A stretch of 64,000 nucleotides of DNA from Spirochaetia bacterium (GTDB lineage: Bacteria > Spirochaetota > Leptospiria > Turneriellales > JAOUOS01), in contig JAOUOT010000003.1 of NCBI GenBank assembly GCA_029880265.1, positions 62,001-126,000 on the forward strand, given 5' to 3'. Made by a program: the position numbers and the translations under genes. This document shows positions 29,717 to 37,598 of this stretch, piece after piece. How positions within the stretch are numbered: position 1 is the first letter of the stretch; each line of letters starts with the position of its first letter. The notes beneath the pieces were generated by a model. It did not search any database. It was not told the DNA's origin and was given only the letters and a program-made list of their open reading frames with translations.

Positions 29717-31192
29717 CTATTTCTTCCAGATTCGCGGAAGAATTAAAGCCACGACAGGAATCAGCTCAAGACGGCCCAAGACCATAAAATAACTCAGAAC
29801 CCATTTTGCGTAAGCCGGCAGATGAGAATAATTTTTGGTCGGACCTACATCGGCAAACCCCGGACCGATATTTGACAGACAGGCAATTACCATCGACGAA
29901 ATAGTTTCAAAACTGTAATCGGTTATAGATAAAATAAGAATGCCGATTATGTATAGTAAAATATATAGAATAACAAATGAATTCAGGGATTGTAATATAT
30001 CCCTTGAAATATAGGTTGCGCCGAAACGCACAGAGTAAACTTTTTTCGGGTGGATGGTTCTTTGAATTTCGGCAAAAGATTCTTTAATAACGGCCATGAT
30101 TCTTAATATTTTCATACCGCCCCCTGTTGAACCGGCCATTCCCCCGATGAACATAAAGAACATTAATAAAAACTTTGAATAGGCCGGCCATTTATCAAAA
30201 TCTTCAGTTCCATAACCGGTTGTGGTAATAATAGAAACTACGGTAAATGAGCTGTGTCTAAAAGCTTCAAGTATCGATTCATAGTTTGAATGAGTATATA
30301 AATTAACCGTTACGGTTAAAATCCCCCCCAGTACCAGAATTAAATAAAACCGAAATTCCGGATCTTTGAGGTATACTGTAAAATCTCCCTTTAACGCTTT
30401 ATAGTGAAGCGAAAAATTTGTTCCGGCGATAAACATGAATACTATAATAATGATTTCAAAAAATAAAGCGTTATCTGTAAAAGACGCCGCATATTGACCG
30501 ACAGAGCTATTTAGAGGAGAAAATCCCCCTGTACCCATAGTGCCAAATGTATGACAAAGAGATTCAAAAATATTCATACCGCCGCCATACAAAAGCAGAA
30601 ATTGGGCAAATGTAATAAAGGTATAAACAAGATATAAAATTCTGGCTGTTTCTCCCACTCTCGGCATCAGTTTATCGGGAGCCGGCCCGGGAACTTCGGC
30701 CTTATAAAGCTGCATTCCCCCGATGCCTAAAGCGGGTAAAAAGGCCAAAGAAAGAACGATAAACCCCATACCCCCGAGCCAATGAGTAAACGACCTCCAT
30801 AATAATACGGTATGCCCCTTATTTTCTATATTTTCTAATATAGAGGCTCCCGTCGTTGTAAATCCGCTCATGCTCTCAAAATAAGAATCTGTGAAAAGGG
30901 GTATATCTCCCGAAATATAAGCCGGCAGGGCCCCAAATAAAGCGACAACTATCCACCCTATTCCCGCGACGGCAAAACCTTCACGAAAACTTACCGAATT
31001 AGAGTCTATATTTTTACCTGTCATCCATAAAACAAAACCGACAAAGATTGTTATTAAAAAAGAAAAAAGAAAAGCGGTATACTGCGCCTCTTGCGGATAA
31101 ATAAAATATGCGATTAAAACAAAAAATACTAAAAAAAATGATACCAGCAGAAGCAGTAAACCCGTAATTGAAGCTAAAACACGGTAATTCAT
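29717..31192 (-). CDS. trkH: Trk potassium uptake channel subunit TrkH
   Basis: This membrane protein of 491 residues has the four-fold M1-P-M2 pseudo-repeat of SKT channels. Selectivity-loop signatures are SGFTTTGAS, GTMGTGGFSP, TTTGYGTEDFDKWP and a last ACLSNIGPGF. The third loop is followed by GGMAGSTGGGMKILR, the regulatory gate region. It imports K+ together with the TrkA ring, whose gene ends one base before it. The fold is complete. Confidence 0.95.
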   Translation of the reverse strand: MNYRVLASITGLLLLLVSFFLVFFVLIAYFIYPQEAQYTAFLFSFLITIFVGFVLWMTGKNIDSNSVSFREGFAVAGIGWIVVALFGALPAYISGDIPLFTDSYFESMSGFTTTGASILENIENKGHTVLLWRSFTHWLGGMGFIVLSLAFLPALGIGGMQLYKAEVPGPAPDKLMPRVGETARILYLVYTFITFAQFLLLYGGGMNIFESLCHTFGTMGTGGFSPLNSSVGQYAASFTDNALFFEIIIIVFMFIAGTNFSLHYKALKGDFTVYLKDPEFRFYLILVLGGILTVTVNLYTHSNYESILEAFRHSSFTVVSIITTTGYGTEDFDKWPAYSKFLLMFFMFIGGMAGSTGGGMKILRIMAVIKESFAEIQRTIHPKKVYSVRFGATYISRDILQSLNSFVILYILLYIIGILILSITDYSFETISSMVIACLSNIGPGFADVGPTKNYSHLPAYAKWVLSYFMVLGRLELIPVVALILPRIWKK

Positions 31193-31193
31193 T

Positions 31194-32690
31194 TTAAATT
31201 TGAAATATTTTTTGCACTTCTTTAATCGAAGATTTTAACGAAAATATAACCAAATGGTCGTTAACATGAATTTTTGTATCGCCTTTTGGTATAATAATAT
31301 CGGCCTCTCGAGATATGGCAACAACAATAGAGTCAGTAGGAAACTTATATTCGGCAAGGGTTTTGCCAGCCAAAGGACTTTTCTTCTGAACCACAAACTC
31401 TAAAATCTCGGCGTCTTGATCTTTCGCCGATATAATATCATATACGCTGCCTCTAAGAGCCTTGAGTACGTCATCTACCAAAAGAAGCTTAGGGCTAATC
31501 GCAACGTCAATATCAAGATATGGTATTAAATGCATGTAGGTTTCATTTTGAACAATCGAGATTGTTCTTGCTCCCGTTTCTTCTTTAACCAAAAGAGACG
31601 ATAATACGTTGTCGTCTTCGTTATCTGAAGCGGCTATAAAAATACAATTGCTGTCTAAACCCTCGTCTTTTAAATCTTCAATATTGTGCGCGTCTATCAT
31701 TAAAACATGTATTTTAGAAGACAGTATTTCGGCGGCTGTTTTTGCCTTGCTTTTATTTTTTTCTAAAAGGTACACTGCTTTTCTTGAATATGTTTTTGAC
31801 AATCTGTCGGCCAGCTGAAAAGCCAATTCGCTGCCGCCTTGAATAAATATATGCTTAAAGCCTTTAATCATATTGGGGTCAAATAATTCGGCGATTCCCT
31901 TAAAATGATGCTTCTCGCCGCATACAAAAAGCAAATCTCCTTCTTTTATTTTATAATCGCCTTTGGGTACAATCGTGTTTTCTCTTAGATTTGCCGCATG
32001 TCTTGAAGAGCGATTTCCTTTTTTCGCAGATCCGCCTGGTTCTGTGAAGGTCGTAACAGCGGCTACCAGCAGATTCTCAAAAACAGGAACGTCTCTTAAG
32101 CCTACGAGTCTTCTGCCGCATAATAAAGACTTCTCTTTAACTCTGTATCCTACAAGCTGAAGTTTGCTGCCCCTTAAGAAAATGGTGTCTATAGAGCCTT
32201 CATTTTCAATGATATGCTCTATTTCTTGAATAGTTAATTCGTTTTGATTGAATAAAACTTCTACCCCAAGTCTTCTCCAGAACTGATCGTCTATGGGAGT
32301 ATTTTCGTATGATTTATAAAACGGTTTTCTTACGCGGGCTATTTTGGTTTTACATCCGAATGCCCGGGCTATTCTGCATGATACAAGATTGGTTTCGTCA
32401 GAGTCGGCCACGGCCAGAAATAAATCGTTTTCGTTCAGGCCTATTTCAAAATAAACTTCGGGATCGCATCCGTTGCCTACGATGGTGCCTACATCGGCTA
32501 TTTCGCGCACCTCGTGTATGCTTTCTTCGCTTTCGTCAATTAAGATAACGTTATAGCCTTCGTTGGCAAGGCTTTTCATGATATGCCTGCCTACCTGGCC
32601 CGCGCCTAAAATGACCACGCGCTTTGCCCGCTGTATCCGAGGCTTTCGATATTTGCTTTTTTTACGTTTTTCTTGTTCTTTCTTTTCCAT
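31194..32690 (-). CDS. trkA: Trk potassium uptake regulatory subunit TrkA
   Basis: This cytoplasmic protein of 498 residues has duplicated RCK modules. The first NAD/nucleotide site is VVILGAGQVGRHIMKSL at about residue 26, and a TrkA-C domain follows. A second N domain (HIFIQGGSELAFQLADRL, about residue 275) has a degenerate glycine motif, and a second TrkA-C domain ends the protein. A basic tract of about 20 residues precedes the first domain. It gates TrkH in response to nucleotide. Its stop is next to trkH, and its start directly abuts the hisE stop. Confidence 0.94.
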   Translation of the reverse strand: MEKKEQEKRKKSKYRKPRIQRAKRVVILGAGQVGRHIMKSLANEGYNVILIDESEESIHEVREIADVGTIVGNGCDPEVYFEIGLNENDLFLAVADSDETNLVSCRIARAFGCKTKIARVRKPFYKSYENTPIDDQFWRRLGVEVLFNQNELTIQEIEHIIENEGSIDTIFLRGSKLQLVGYRVKEKSLLCGRRLVGLRDVPVFENLLVAAVTTFTEPGGSAKKGNRSSRHAANLRENTIVPKGDYKIKEGDLLFVCGEKHHFKGIAELFDPNMIKGFKHIFIQGGSELAFQLADRLSKTYSRKAVYLLEKNKSKAKTAAEILSSKIHVLMIDAHNIEDLKDEGLDSNCIFIAASDNEDDNVLSSLLVKEETGARTISIVQNETYMHLIPYLDIDVAISPKLLLVDDVLKALRGSVYDIISAKDQDAEILEFVVQKKSPLAGKTLAEYKFPTDSIVVAISREADIIIPKGDTKIHVNDHLVIFSLKSSIKEVQKIFQI

Positions 32691-33008
32691 TTATTTGTTT
32701 TTATGTCTTTTTTCAAGTTCGTTTACAATGTCGGTTAAACTTAGACCCTTTGCCGTCAATGACAATAAAAAATGATAAACGAGATCGGCCCCTTCTGTAA
32801 TCATATACTTGCTTTCGTTTTTCGCTTCAAGAATATACTCTACGGCCTCTTCGCCAACTTTTTGCAAAACCTTATCGTACCCTTGGGTCAAAAGCTTATT
32901 TGTGTATGAATCAGGCGCCGGATTTTCTTGCCGTTCTTTTAAGATTTTTTGCAGCTCTATTAAAAAATCTAAGGGATGAGATAACTCGGTGTTTTCTTTT
33001 TTTTCCAT
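32691..33008 (-). CDS. hisE: phosphoribosyl-ATP diphosphatase
   Basis: This all-alpha MazG-like enzyme of 105 residues has LQKILKERQENPAPDSYTNKLL, QKVGEEAVEYILEAKN and EGADLVYHFLLSL, giving the E-x2-E and E-x3-D metal ligands. It removes pyrophosphate in the second step of histidine synthesis. HisI is not fused. It sits upstream of trkA with no spacing and away from other his genes. Confidence 0.9.
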   Translation of the reverse strand: MEKKENTELSHPLDFLIELQKILKERQENPAPDSYTNKLLTQGYDKVLQKVGEEAVEYILEAKNESKYMITEGADLVYHFLLSLTAKGLSLTDIVNELEKRHKNK

Positions 33009-33186
33009 TACAATATATTTAAACGGAATTTAGAATTGTACGGTCAAGAACAAATCGTCTGTATTGTTCTCAGCCAGAGAGAAATGTCATTGATTATAAT
33101 TTTTAAAAAAGCTCCATTTAAGTTTAATTTATCCGCAAATAATTGGTTTGCCCCATGATTAAAATATTTTTTATAAACCTTATAAG

Positions 33187-33843
33187 ATGTTAATTTATAT
33201 TGCGACTACAAATAAGAATAAAAGAATTGAAATTGAAAATTTATTGAAAGAGCATTTGCCGAAAGAAAATTCTATCGTTTTTAAAACAATCGACAGCCTT
33301 TCTAAAGATTTGCAAGAAAAATATAATCCTGAAGAAAACGCTGAAACCTTTCAGGGCAACGCTTTTATAAAAGCCAGGGCTTTGCACGATTTAACCGGCG
33401 AAAATGTGATAGCCGAAGACAGCGGGTTAGAAGTTTTTTCGCTTGATAAAAGACCGGGGGTTTTTTCTTCAAGATATGCGCCAACCGATAAAGAAAGAAT
33501 TGAAAAGTTATTAAATGAGATAAAAACCACAGAAGACAATAAAAGAGCGGCGCGGTTTGTTACCTGCCTTTGCTTTATTGATAAATTTGAAAATCCCGTT
33601 TATTTTTTTGGCAAAACCGAAGGCTTAATAACACATGAACCCAAAGGAGATAAAGGCTTCGGATATGATCCTGTTTTTTACTACGAACCGCTTAAAAAGA
33701 CTTTTGCCGAAATGACGCTTGAAGAAAAACAAAGCGTAAGTCACAGGGGTAAGGCTCTTCGCTTGTTTTTAAATTATTTGTCAAAGACTTTCCATTTCTT
33801 TTTCTATTTTCTGGCAATCGGCCTCAACTTCAATGACTTTTGA
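33187..33843 (+). CDS. rdgB: XTP/dITP diphosphatase (RdgB/HAM1 family)
   Basis: This pyrophosphatase of 218 residues cleans the nucleotide pool of non-canonical purines. It has IATTNKNKRIEIE, AEDSGLEVFSLDKRPGVFSSRYA, GKTEGLI, KGFGYDPVFYYE, TFAEMTLEEKQSVSHRGKAL. The family normally ends near that last block. Here about 20 further hydrophobic residues run across the 3' end of the convergent downstream gene, giving a 63-base overlap. No Shine-Dalgarno is visible. Confidence 0.92.
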   Translation: MLIYIATTNKNKRIEIENLLKEHLPKENSIVFKTIDSLSKDLQEKYNPEENAETFQGNAFIKARALHDLTGENVIAEDSGLEVFSLDKRPGVFSSRYAPTDKERIEKLLNEIKTTEDNKRAARFVTCLCFIDKFENPVYFFGKTEGLITHEPKGDKGFGYDPVFYYEPLKKTFAEMTLEEKQSVSHRGKALRLFLNYLSKTFHFFFYFLAIGLNFNDF

Positions 33844-34095
33844 AATAATTTCTTTTATTCTATCGTCGGCGTAAATATCTTTCTTTTCTTTATATAAATC
33901 GTGCGTTATATCGCCGAGATCGGCTAAAAGTTCATGCAGTTTTCGATGTTCAAAAAAAAGGTCTTTTTTATACTGAGCGTAGGTTACGCCCTTTTTGCTT
34001 GTACTAATAACCGTTTCTGCGCCCGATTTCATTTCATCTAACGCGATATCGTATCCTTTTTTTAATACGTCTCTTACTTCTTCCCAGTAGCCCAT
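33781..34095 (-). CDS. small coiled-coil protein of unknown function
   Basis: This mostly helical protein of 104 residues starts MGYWEEVRDVLKKGYDIALDEMKSGAETV and has a charged, heptad-like second half. There is no signal peptide or membrane span. I do not recognise a family. A near-perfect AGGAGG six bases before the ATG argues that it is expressed well. Its 3' end overlaps rdgB on the opposite strand. Confidence 0.7.
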   Translation of the reverse strand: MGYWEEVRDVLKKGYDIALDEMKSGAETVISTSKKGVTYAQYKKDLFFEHRKLHELLADLGDITHDLYKEKKDIYADDRIKEIISKVIEVEADCQKIEKEMESL

Positions 34096-34467
34096 TTGCG
34101 GCCTCCTTATTAATTAATAAATATTTCGATAGATTCAAGCTTTATTGCTCACATAGAAAATACATTATTTTCTTGCCGCAGTCAAAAATTTAAGGTAAAT
34201 TCTATAACTAGTTTATATCGCGCTCTGCAAAGACCATTAAAGTCTTTGTGAAGGGTGTCATTGTAATTTATGGATATTATTAACCAAAGAATAAACCGTA
34301 GATTACATCAACACCAAGCGAACATTCTTAACCTTCGTTAATTGCCTTGACATCTTAACCTAGGTTAATACCTTGGTTTTACGAATTAAATTTCGTATGC
34401 TTTTAATAGAAGATAATGAAAAATGATACATTTAGAAAAAAAATTGTGATGGGAGTATAAAATAATT
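34096..34467. other. 372-base regulatory spacer upstream of ccoN
   Basis: No coding frame worth reporting is present. The spacer holds a hairpin with arms CAAAGAC (34228-34234) and GTCTTTG (34242-34248), the two TTAAC-N4-GTTAA palindromes, a candidate promoter and a small ACGAA/TTCGT dyad at 34381-34396. It divides the minus-strand coiled-coil gene from the plus-strand oxidase operon. Confidence 0.6.
34328..34401 (+). promoter_or_regulatory. twin TTAAC-N4-GTTAA operators and promoter of the cbb3 operon
   Basis: TTAACCTTCGTTAA (34328-34341) and the perfect palindrome TTAACCTAGGTTAA (34355-34368) have centres 27 bases apart. The 5-4-5 geometry is that of CRP/FNR-family sites (FNR: TTGAT-N4-ATCAA). 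Downstream, TTGGTT (34373-34378) and TATGCT (34396-34401) are spaced by 17 bases. The second site would be centred near -46, close to a class II activator position. A redox or nitric-oxide responsive FNR-like regulator is inferred. Confidence 0.6.
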
Positions 34468-35898
34468 ATGGATGAAAAGATAAATTATGACAATGAAATT
34501 GTCCGAAAATTTGTGCTGGCGACTCTTTTATGGGGGGTTGTTTCGCTTTTAATCGGCGTTATCATTGCTTTTCAGATGATTTTTCCCGAAGTGAACGTGC
34601 ATCCGTGGCTGTCTTTTGGACGATTGCGGCCGGTACACACAAACGGAATTATTTTCGGATTTACAGGAGGCGCAATTTTCGCTACCATTTATTACGCGGT
34701 ACCGCGTTTATTGAAAACGCCCATGTGGTCAAGCGCTTTGGCAAACGTTCAGTTTTGGATGTTTAATCTTACCATTGTATTGGCGGCTCTTTCTTTGATG
34801 GCGGGTTTTACGCAAAGCAAAGAATACGCCGAATTAGAATGGCCCATTGACCTTCTGATAGTGGTATGGTGGGTAATACTGGCGGTTAATTTTATTATGA
34901 CATTAAAAAACAGAAAAGAAAAGCATATTTATGTGGCTGTCTGGTTTTTATTTTCAATGATAATTACAATCGCGGTATTATATCTTGTGAATAACGCCGC
35001 AATACCGGTCAGCCTGACAAAATCATATTCGATTTATTCGGGGGTGATTGACGCAAACATACACTGGTGGTACGGTCACAATGCCGTGGCATTTTTTCTT
35101 ACAACGCCGCTTCTTGCTATGATGTACTACTACTTGCCTAAACATACAAGGCTGCCTATATTCAGCCATAGAATTTCAATTATTCATTTTTGGTCTTTGA
35201 TCTTCTTATATATCTGGGCCGGGCCGCATCACTTGCTATATTCGCCGGTTCCTAACTGGCTGCAAACGGTAGGCATGCTTTTTAGCTTAATGCTGATTGC
35301 GCCTTCCTGGGGCGGTATGTTAAACGGCTTTTTAACCTTAACCCAGGCAAAAGAAAAGTTAAGAACAGACGCGACATTAAAGTTTATTCTGGTTTCATTA
35401 ACTTTTTACGGAATGTCTACTCTTGAGGGGCCTTTGATGGCAATCAGAGACGTCAACTCGTTATCGCATTATACCGACTGGACAATTGGTCACGTTCACG
35501 CAGGCGGGCTCGGATGGGTGCACGGCATTTGCGCCGCGTCTATTTATTATCTTGTGCCCCGCTTATGGAACACCAATTTGCACAGCGAAAAACTGGCAGA
35601 AACTCATTTTTGGGTTAGCACTGTCGGCATTTTGTTATATGTAGTTTCTATGTGGGTATCGGGCGTTACCGAAGGTCTTATGTGGAGAGCGGTTGACGCA
35701 GCCGGAAACCTTCAGTATCCAAGCTGGGTTGAAATTGTAAACGAACTGTTCCCTTATCGCCTTGTTAGAGCTCTTGGCGGGGTACTTTTTCTTTCGGGTT
35801 TTATTATCATGATTGTGAATGTTTTAAAAACAATCAAAACAGCCGGCAGCGGATACAAACCGGTAGACTTAAGAGAAGGCGTGAAGGCTTCGGCCTGA
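34468..35898 (+). CDS. ccoN: cbb3-type cytochrome c oxidase subunit I
   Basis: This haem-copper oxidase subunit of 476 residues has about 12 spans. Ligand and pathway motifs visible: RPVHTNGIIFGF, NIHWWYGHNAVAFFLTTP, WAGPHHLLYSPVPNW and GHVHAGGLGWVHG, giving the low-spin haem, haem b3 and CuB histidines. It is the catalytic core of the high-affinity oxidase used at low oxygen. The start ATG has a weak, distant GGGAG. It is the first gene of ccoNOQP. Confidence 0.97.
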   Translation: MDEKINYDNEIVRKFVLATLLWGVVSLLIGVIIAFQMIFPEVNVHPWLSFGRLRPVHTNGIIFGFTGGAIFATIYYAVPRLLKTPMWSSALANVQFWMFNLTIVLAALSLMAGFTQSKEYAELEWPIDLLIVVWWVILAVNFIMTLKNRKEKHIYVAVWFLFSMIITIAVLYLVNNAAIPVSLTKSYSIYSGVIDANIHWWYGHNAVAFFLTTPLLAMMYYYLPKHTRLPIFSHRISIIHFWSLIFLYIWAGPHHLLYSPVPNWLQTVGMLFSLMLIAPSWGGMLNGFLTLTQAKEKLRTDATLKFILVSLTFYGMSTLEGPLMAIRDVNSLSHYTDWTIGHVHAGGLGWVHGICAASIYYLVPRLWNTNLHSEKLAETHFWVSTVGILLYVVSMWVSGVTEGLMWRAVDAAGNLQYPSWVEIVNELFPYRLVRALGGVLFLSGFIIMIVNVLKTIKTAGSGYKPVDLREGVKASA

Positions 35899-35919
35899 TA
35901 GCCTTTGAAGGAGAATACT

Positions 35920-36573
35920 ATGACACCATGGTACGAAAAACTTAGTAAAAAAGTAGAAGATAACGCTTTTAAGCTCGGCCTTTGGACAACTATCGCAATC
36001 TTAGTCGGAGGTCTCATTGAGATTCCGCCCTTGTTTTTGCAGGGTTCAGTAAAAAAAATCGACAACGTTAAACCATACAGCGCGTTAGAACTGGCGGGAA
36101 GAGACGTATATCAGGAAGAAGGATGTTTTTACTGTCATTCGCAGATGATTCGCCCATTTAAATGGGAAACCGACAGGTGGGATCCCACGAGAAGTTACGG
36201 AGATACGCCTTACTCAAAAGCGGGCGAATATGTTTATGACCATCCTTTTCTTTGGGGGTCAAAACGTATAGGACCTGATCTCGCTCATGAAGCGGCCCTC
36301 AGGGGCAGCGACGCCTGGCAGGTTAAACACCTGATAGACCCCAGAGAGACCTCTCCTGATTCAATTATGCCGGCATACCCGCATCTTTTTGAATCTGATA
36401 ACCTTGTAGACCCCGAGGGCATTCAAGACAGAATGAACGCTTTAAAAACGATAGGAGTGCCTTACTCTGAGCAGGAAATTCAAGGCGCGGCCGCAATCGT
36501 AAAGGGTAAAACAAAAGGGGACGCTCTGGTCGCTTATCTGCTTAAACTTGGCAGAGATACAAAGCAAAAATAA
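35920..36573 (+). CDS. ccoO: cbb3-type oxidase subunit II, mono-haem cytochrome c
   Basis: This protein of about 217 residues has an N-terminal membrane anchor (about 15-40) and a single CFYCH haem motif, followed by QMIRPFKWETDRWDPTRSYGDTPYSKAGEYVYDHPFLWG and a methionine-rich YPHLFE region as in CcoO. It passes electrons to CcoN. AAGGAG seven bases upstream sets the ATG at 35920; an in-frame TTG lies 15 bases earlier. Confidence 0.96.
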   Translation: MTPWYEKLSKKVEDNAFKLGLWTTIAILVGGLIEIPPLFLQGSVKKIDNVKPYSALELAGRDVYQEEGCFYCHSQMIRPFKWETDRWDPTRSYGDTPYSKAGEYVYDHPFLWGSKRIGPDLAHEAALRGSDAWQVKHLIDPRETSPDSIMPAYPHLFESDNLVDPEGIQDRMNALKTIGVPYSEQEIQGAAAIVKGKTKGDALVAYLLKLGRDTKQK

Positions 36574-36588
36574 AGCGAGGTTACAAGT

Positions 36589-36789
36589 ATGGAAGACTGG
36601 ATAGGAATTTATAAAGGATTAAGACTGCCTATTTTAGGGCTTGTTTTAACTTATATCATTTATTATGTTTATAAGCCAAAAAATAAAGATAGAATTGAAA
36701 AAGCCCGGTTTTCTATGCTTGACGACGATTTAGATCAGGGTCTTTCTAAAGAATTCGAAGAGAAGGCCAAAAAAGATCTAAAAAAGTAA
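36589..36789 (+). CDS. ccoQ: CcoQ-like small subunit
   Basis: This protein of 66 residues has one membrane helix (about 10-30) and a charged cytoplasmic tail. Position between ccoO and ccoP and topology match CcoQ/FixQ, which stabilises the oxidase complex. Sequence conservation of this subunit is low, so the call rests mainly on context. Confidence 0.8.
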   Translation: MEDWIGIYKGLRLPILGLVLTYIIYYVYKPKNKDRIEKARFSMLDDDLDQGLSKEFEEKAKKDLKK

Positions 36790-36805
36790 ATAAAAGGAGT
36801 ATTTC

Positions 36806-37366
36806 ATGAGCAAAATAAAAGAAGAATTTAGAGACGATGAAGAAGTCAAAGACGAACCAGGCTGGCTGCCGGGTTGGTGGATGGGTATTTTTTACTTCAC
36901 AATCGCCTTTTCAGTATATTTTACAATTGATTATCATTTAATTCGCAATTGGACGCAGGAAAAGCAGTTTGCCGAAGAATATAAATCGGCGCCTGCAGCG
37001 GTTGAAGAAACGATTACCTTAAAAGCAGACGGCTCAAACCCCTTCAGGGGCAATAATGCGGCTGTTTCTGAAGGCGAAAAAATGTTTAGGACGATGTGTT
37101 CGGCATGCCATAAACCCGACGGAACGGGCCTTATCGGTCCGAATCTGATGGATAAAGAATGGCTTCACGGCGCGTCAGATAAAGAAATATACAGTCTTAT
37201 ATTAACGGGCGTACCTCAAGATAAAATGAAACAAAAAAAATCGCCCATAGGGGGACCTCCTTCTCCCATGCCTCCAAAAGGCGGAGCGCCAATCAGCGAT
37301 ACCAAGATATTGAAAATCATGGCCTGGCTTGCTGAAAAAAACTCTTCGCTAATACCGGCTAAATAA
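36806..37366 (+). CDS. ccoP: short one-haem CcoP-like subunit of the cbb3 oxidase
   Basis: This protein of 186 residues opens with a DEPGWLPGWWMGIFYFTIAF membrane anchor, as in CcoP. It contains one CSACH haem motif in the segment EGEKMFRTMCSACHKPDGTGLIGPNL, with a late methionine ligand region (PSPMPPKGG). Standard CcoP has about 300 residues and two such motifs. It is therefore reduced to a single haem domain. The AAGGAG ribosome site is strong, and the gene lies 16 bases after ccoQ. A 148-base palindromic element follows. Confidence 0.9.
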   Translation: MSKIKEEFRDDEEVKDEPGWLPGWWMGIFYFTIAFSVYFTIDYHLIRNWTQEKQFAEEYKSAPAAVEETITLKADGSNPFRGNNAAVSEGEKMFRTMCSACHKPDGTGLIGPNLMDKEWLHGASDKEIYSLILTGVPQDKMKQKKSPIGGPPSPMPPKGGAPISDTKILKIMAWLAEKNSSLIPAK

Positions 37367-37377
37367 CTCGGCAACTT

Positions 37378-37525
37378 AATAGGGGCTGTGTAATAAGGCG
37401 TATTTCGATACATTTTCCGCCGTTCATCGAGTGAAAAATGCCGAAAATAAAGCATTTTTCGTATCGTAAGCAAAGCTGATGAGGCGGAAAACACTCAATA
37501 ACCGACTTTTTACACAACCCCTATT
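37378..37525. repeat. 148-bp MITE-like element with 16-bp terminal inverted repeats
   Basis: AATAGGGGCTGTGTAA (37378-37393) pairs with TTACACAACCCCTATT (37510-37525) at 15 of 16 positions; the one mismatch is a G-T pair. Further inside are TTTTCCGCC (37413-37421) with GGCGGAAAA (37483-37491), CGATAC with GTATCG, and a central hairpin GAAAAATGC/GCATTTTTC (37433-37460). The ends of the GGGGCTGTG core are both bounded by TA. No coding capacity is seen. A T-run follows at 37526-37530, so it may also terminate ccoNOQP transcripts. Confidence 0.7.
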
Positions 37526-37598
37526 TTTTTACGCAAAATTATTGAAAATATCAATAATTTATAATAAAATAATATAAAAATAACTATAAAGGAACCGT

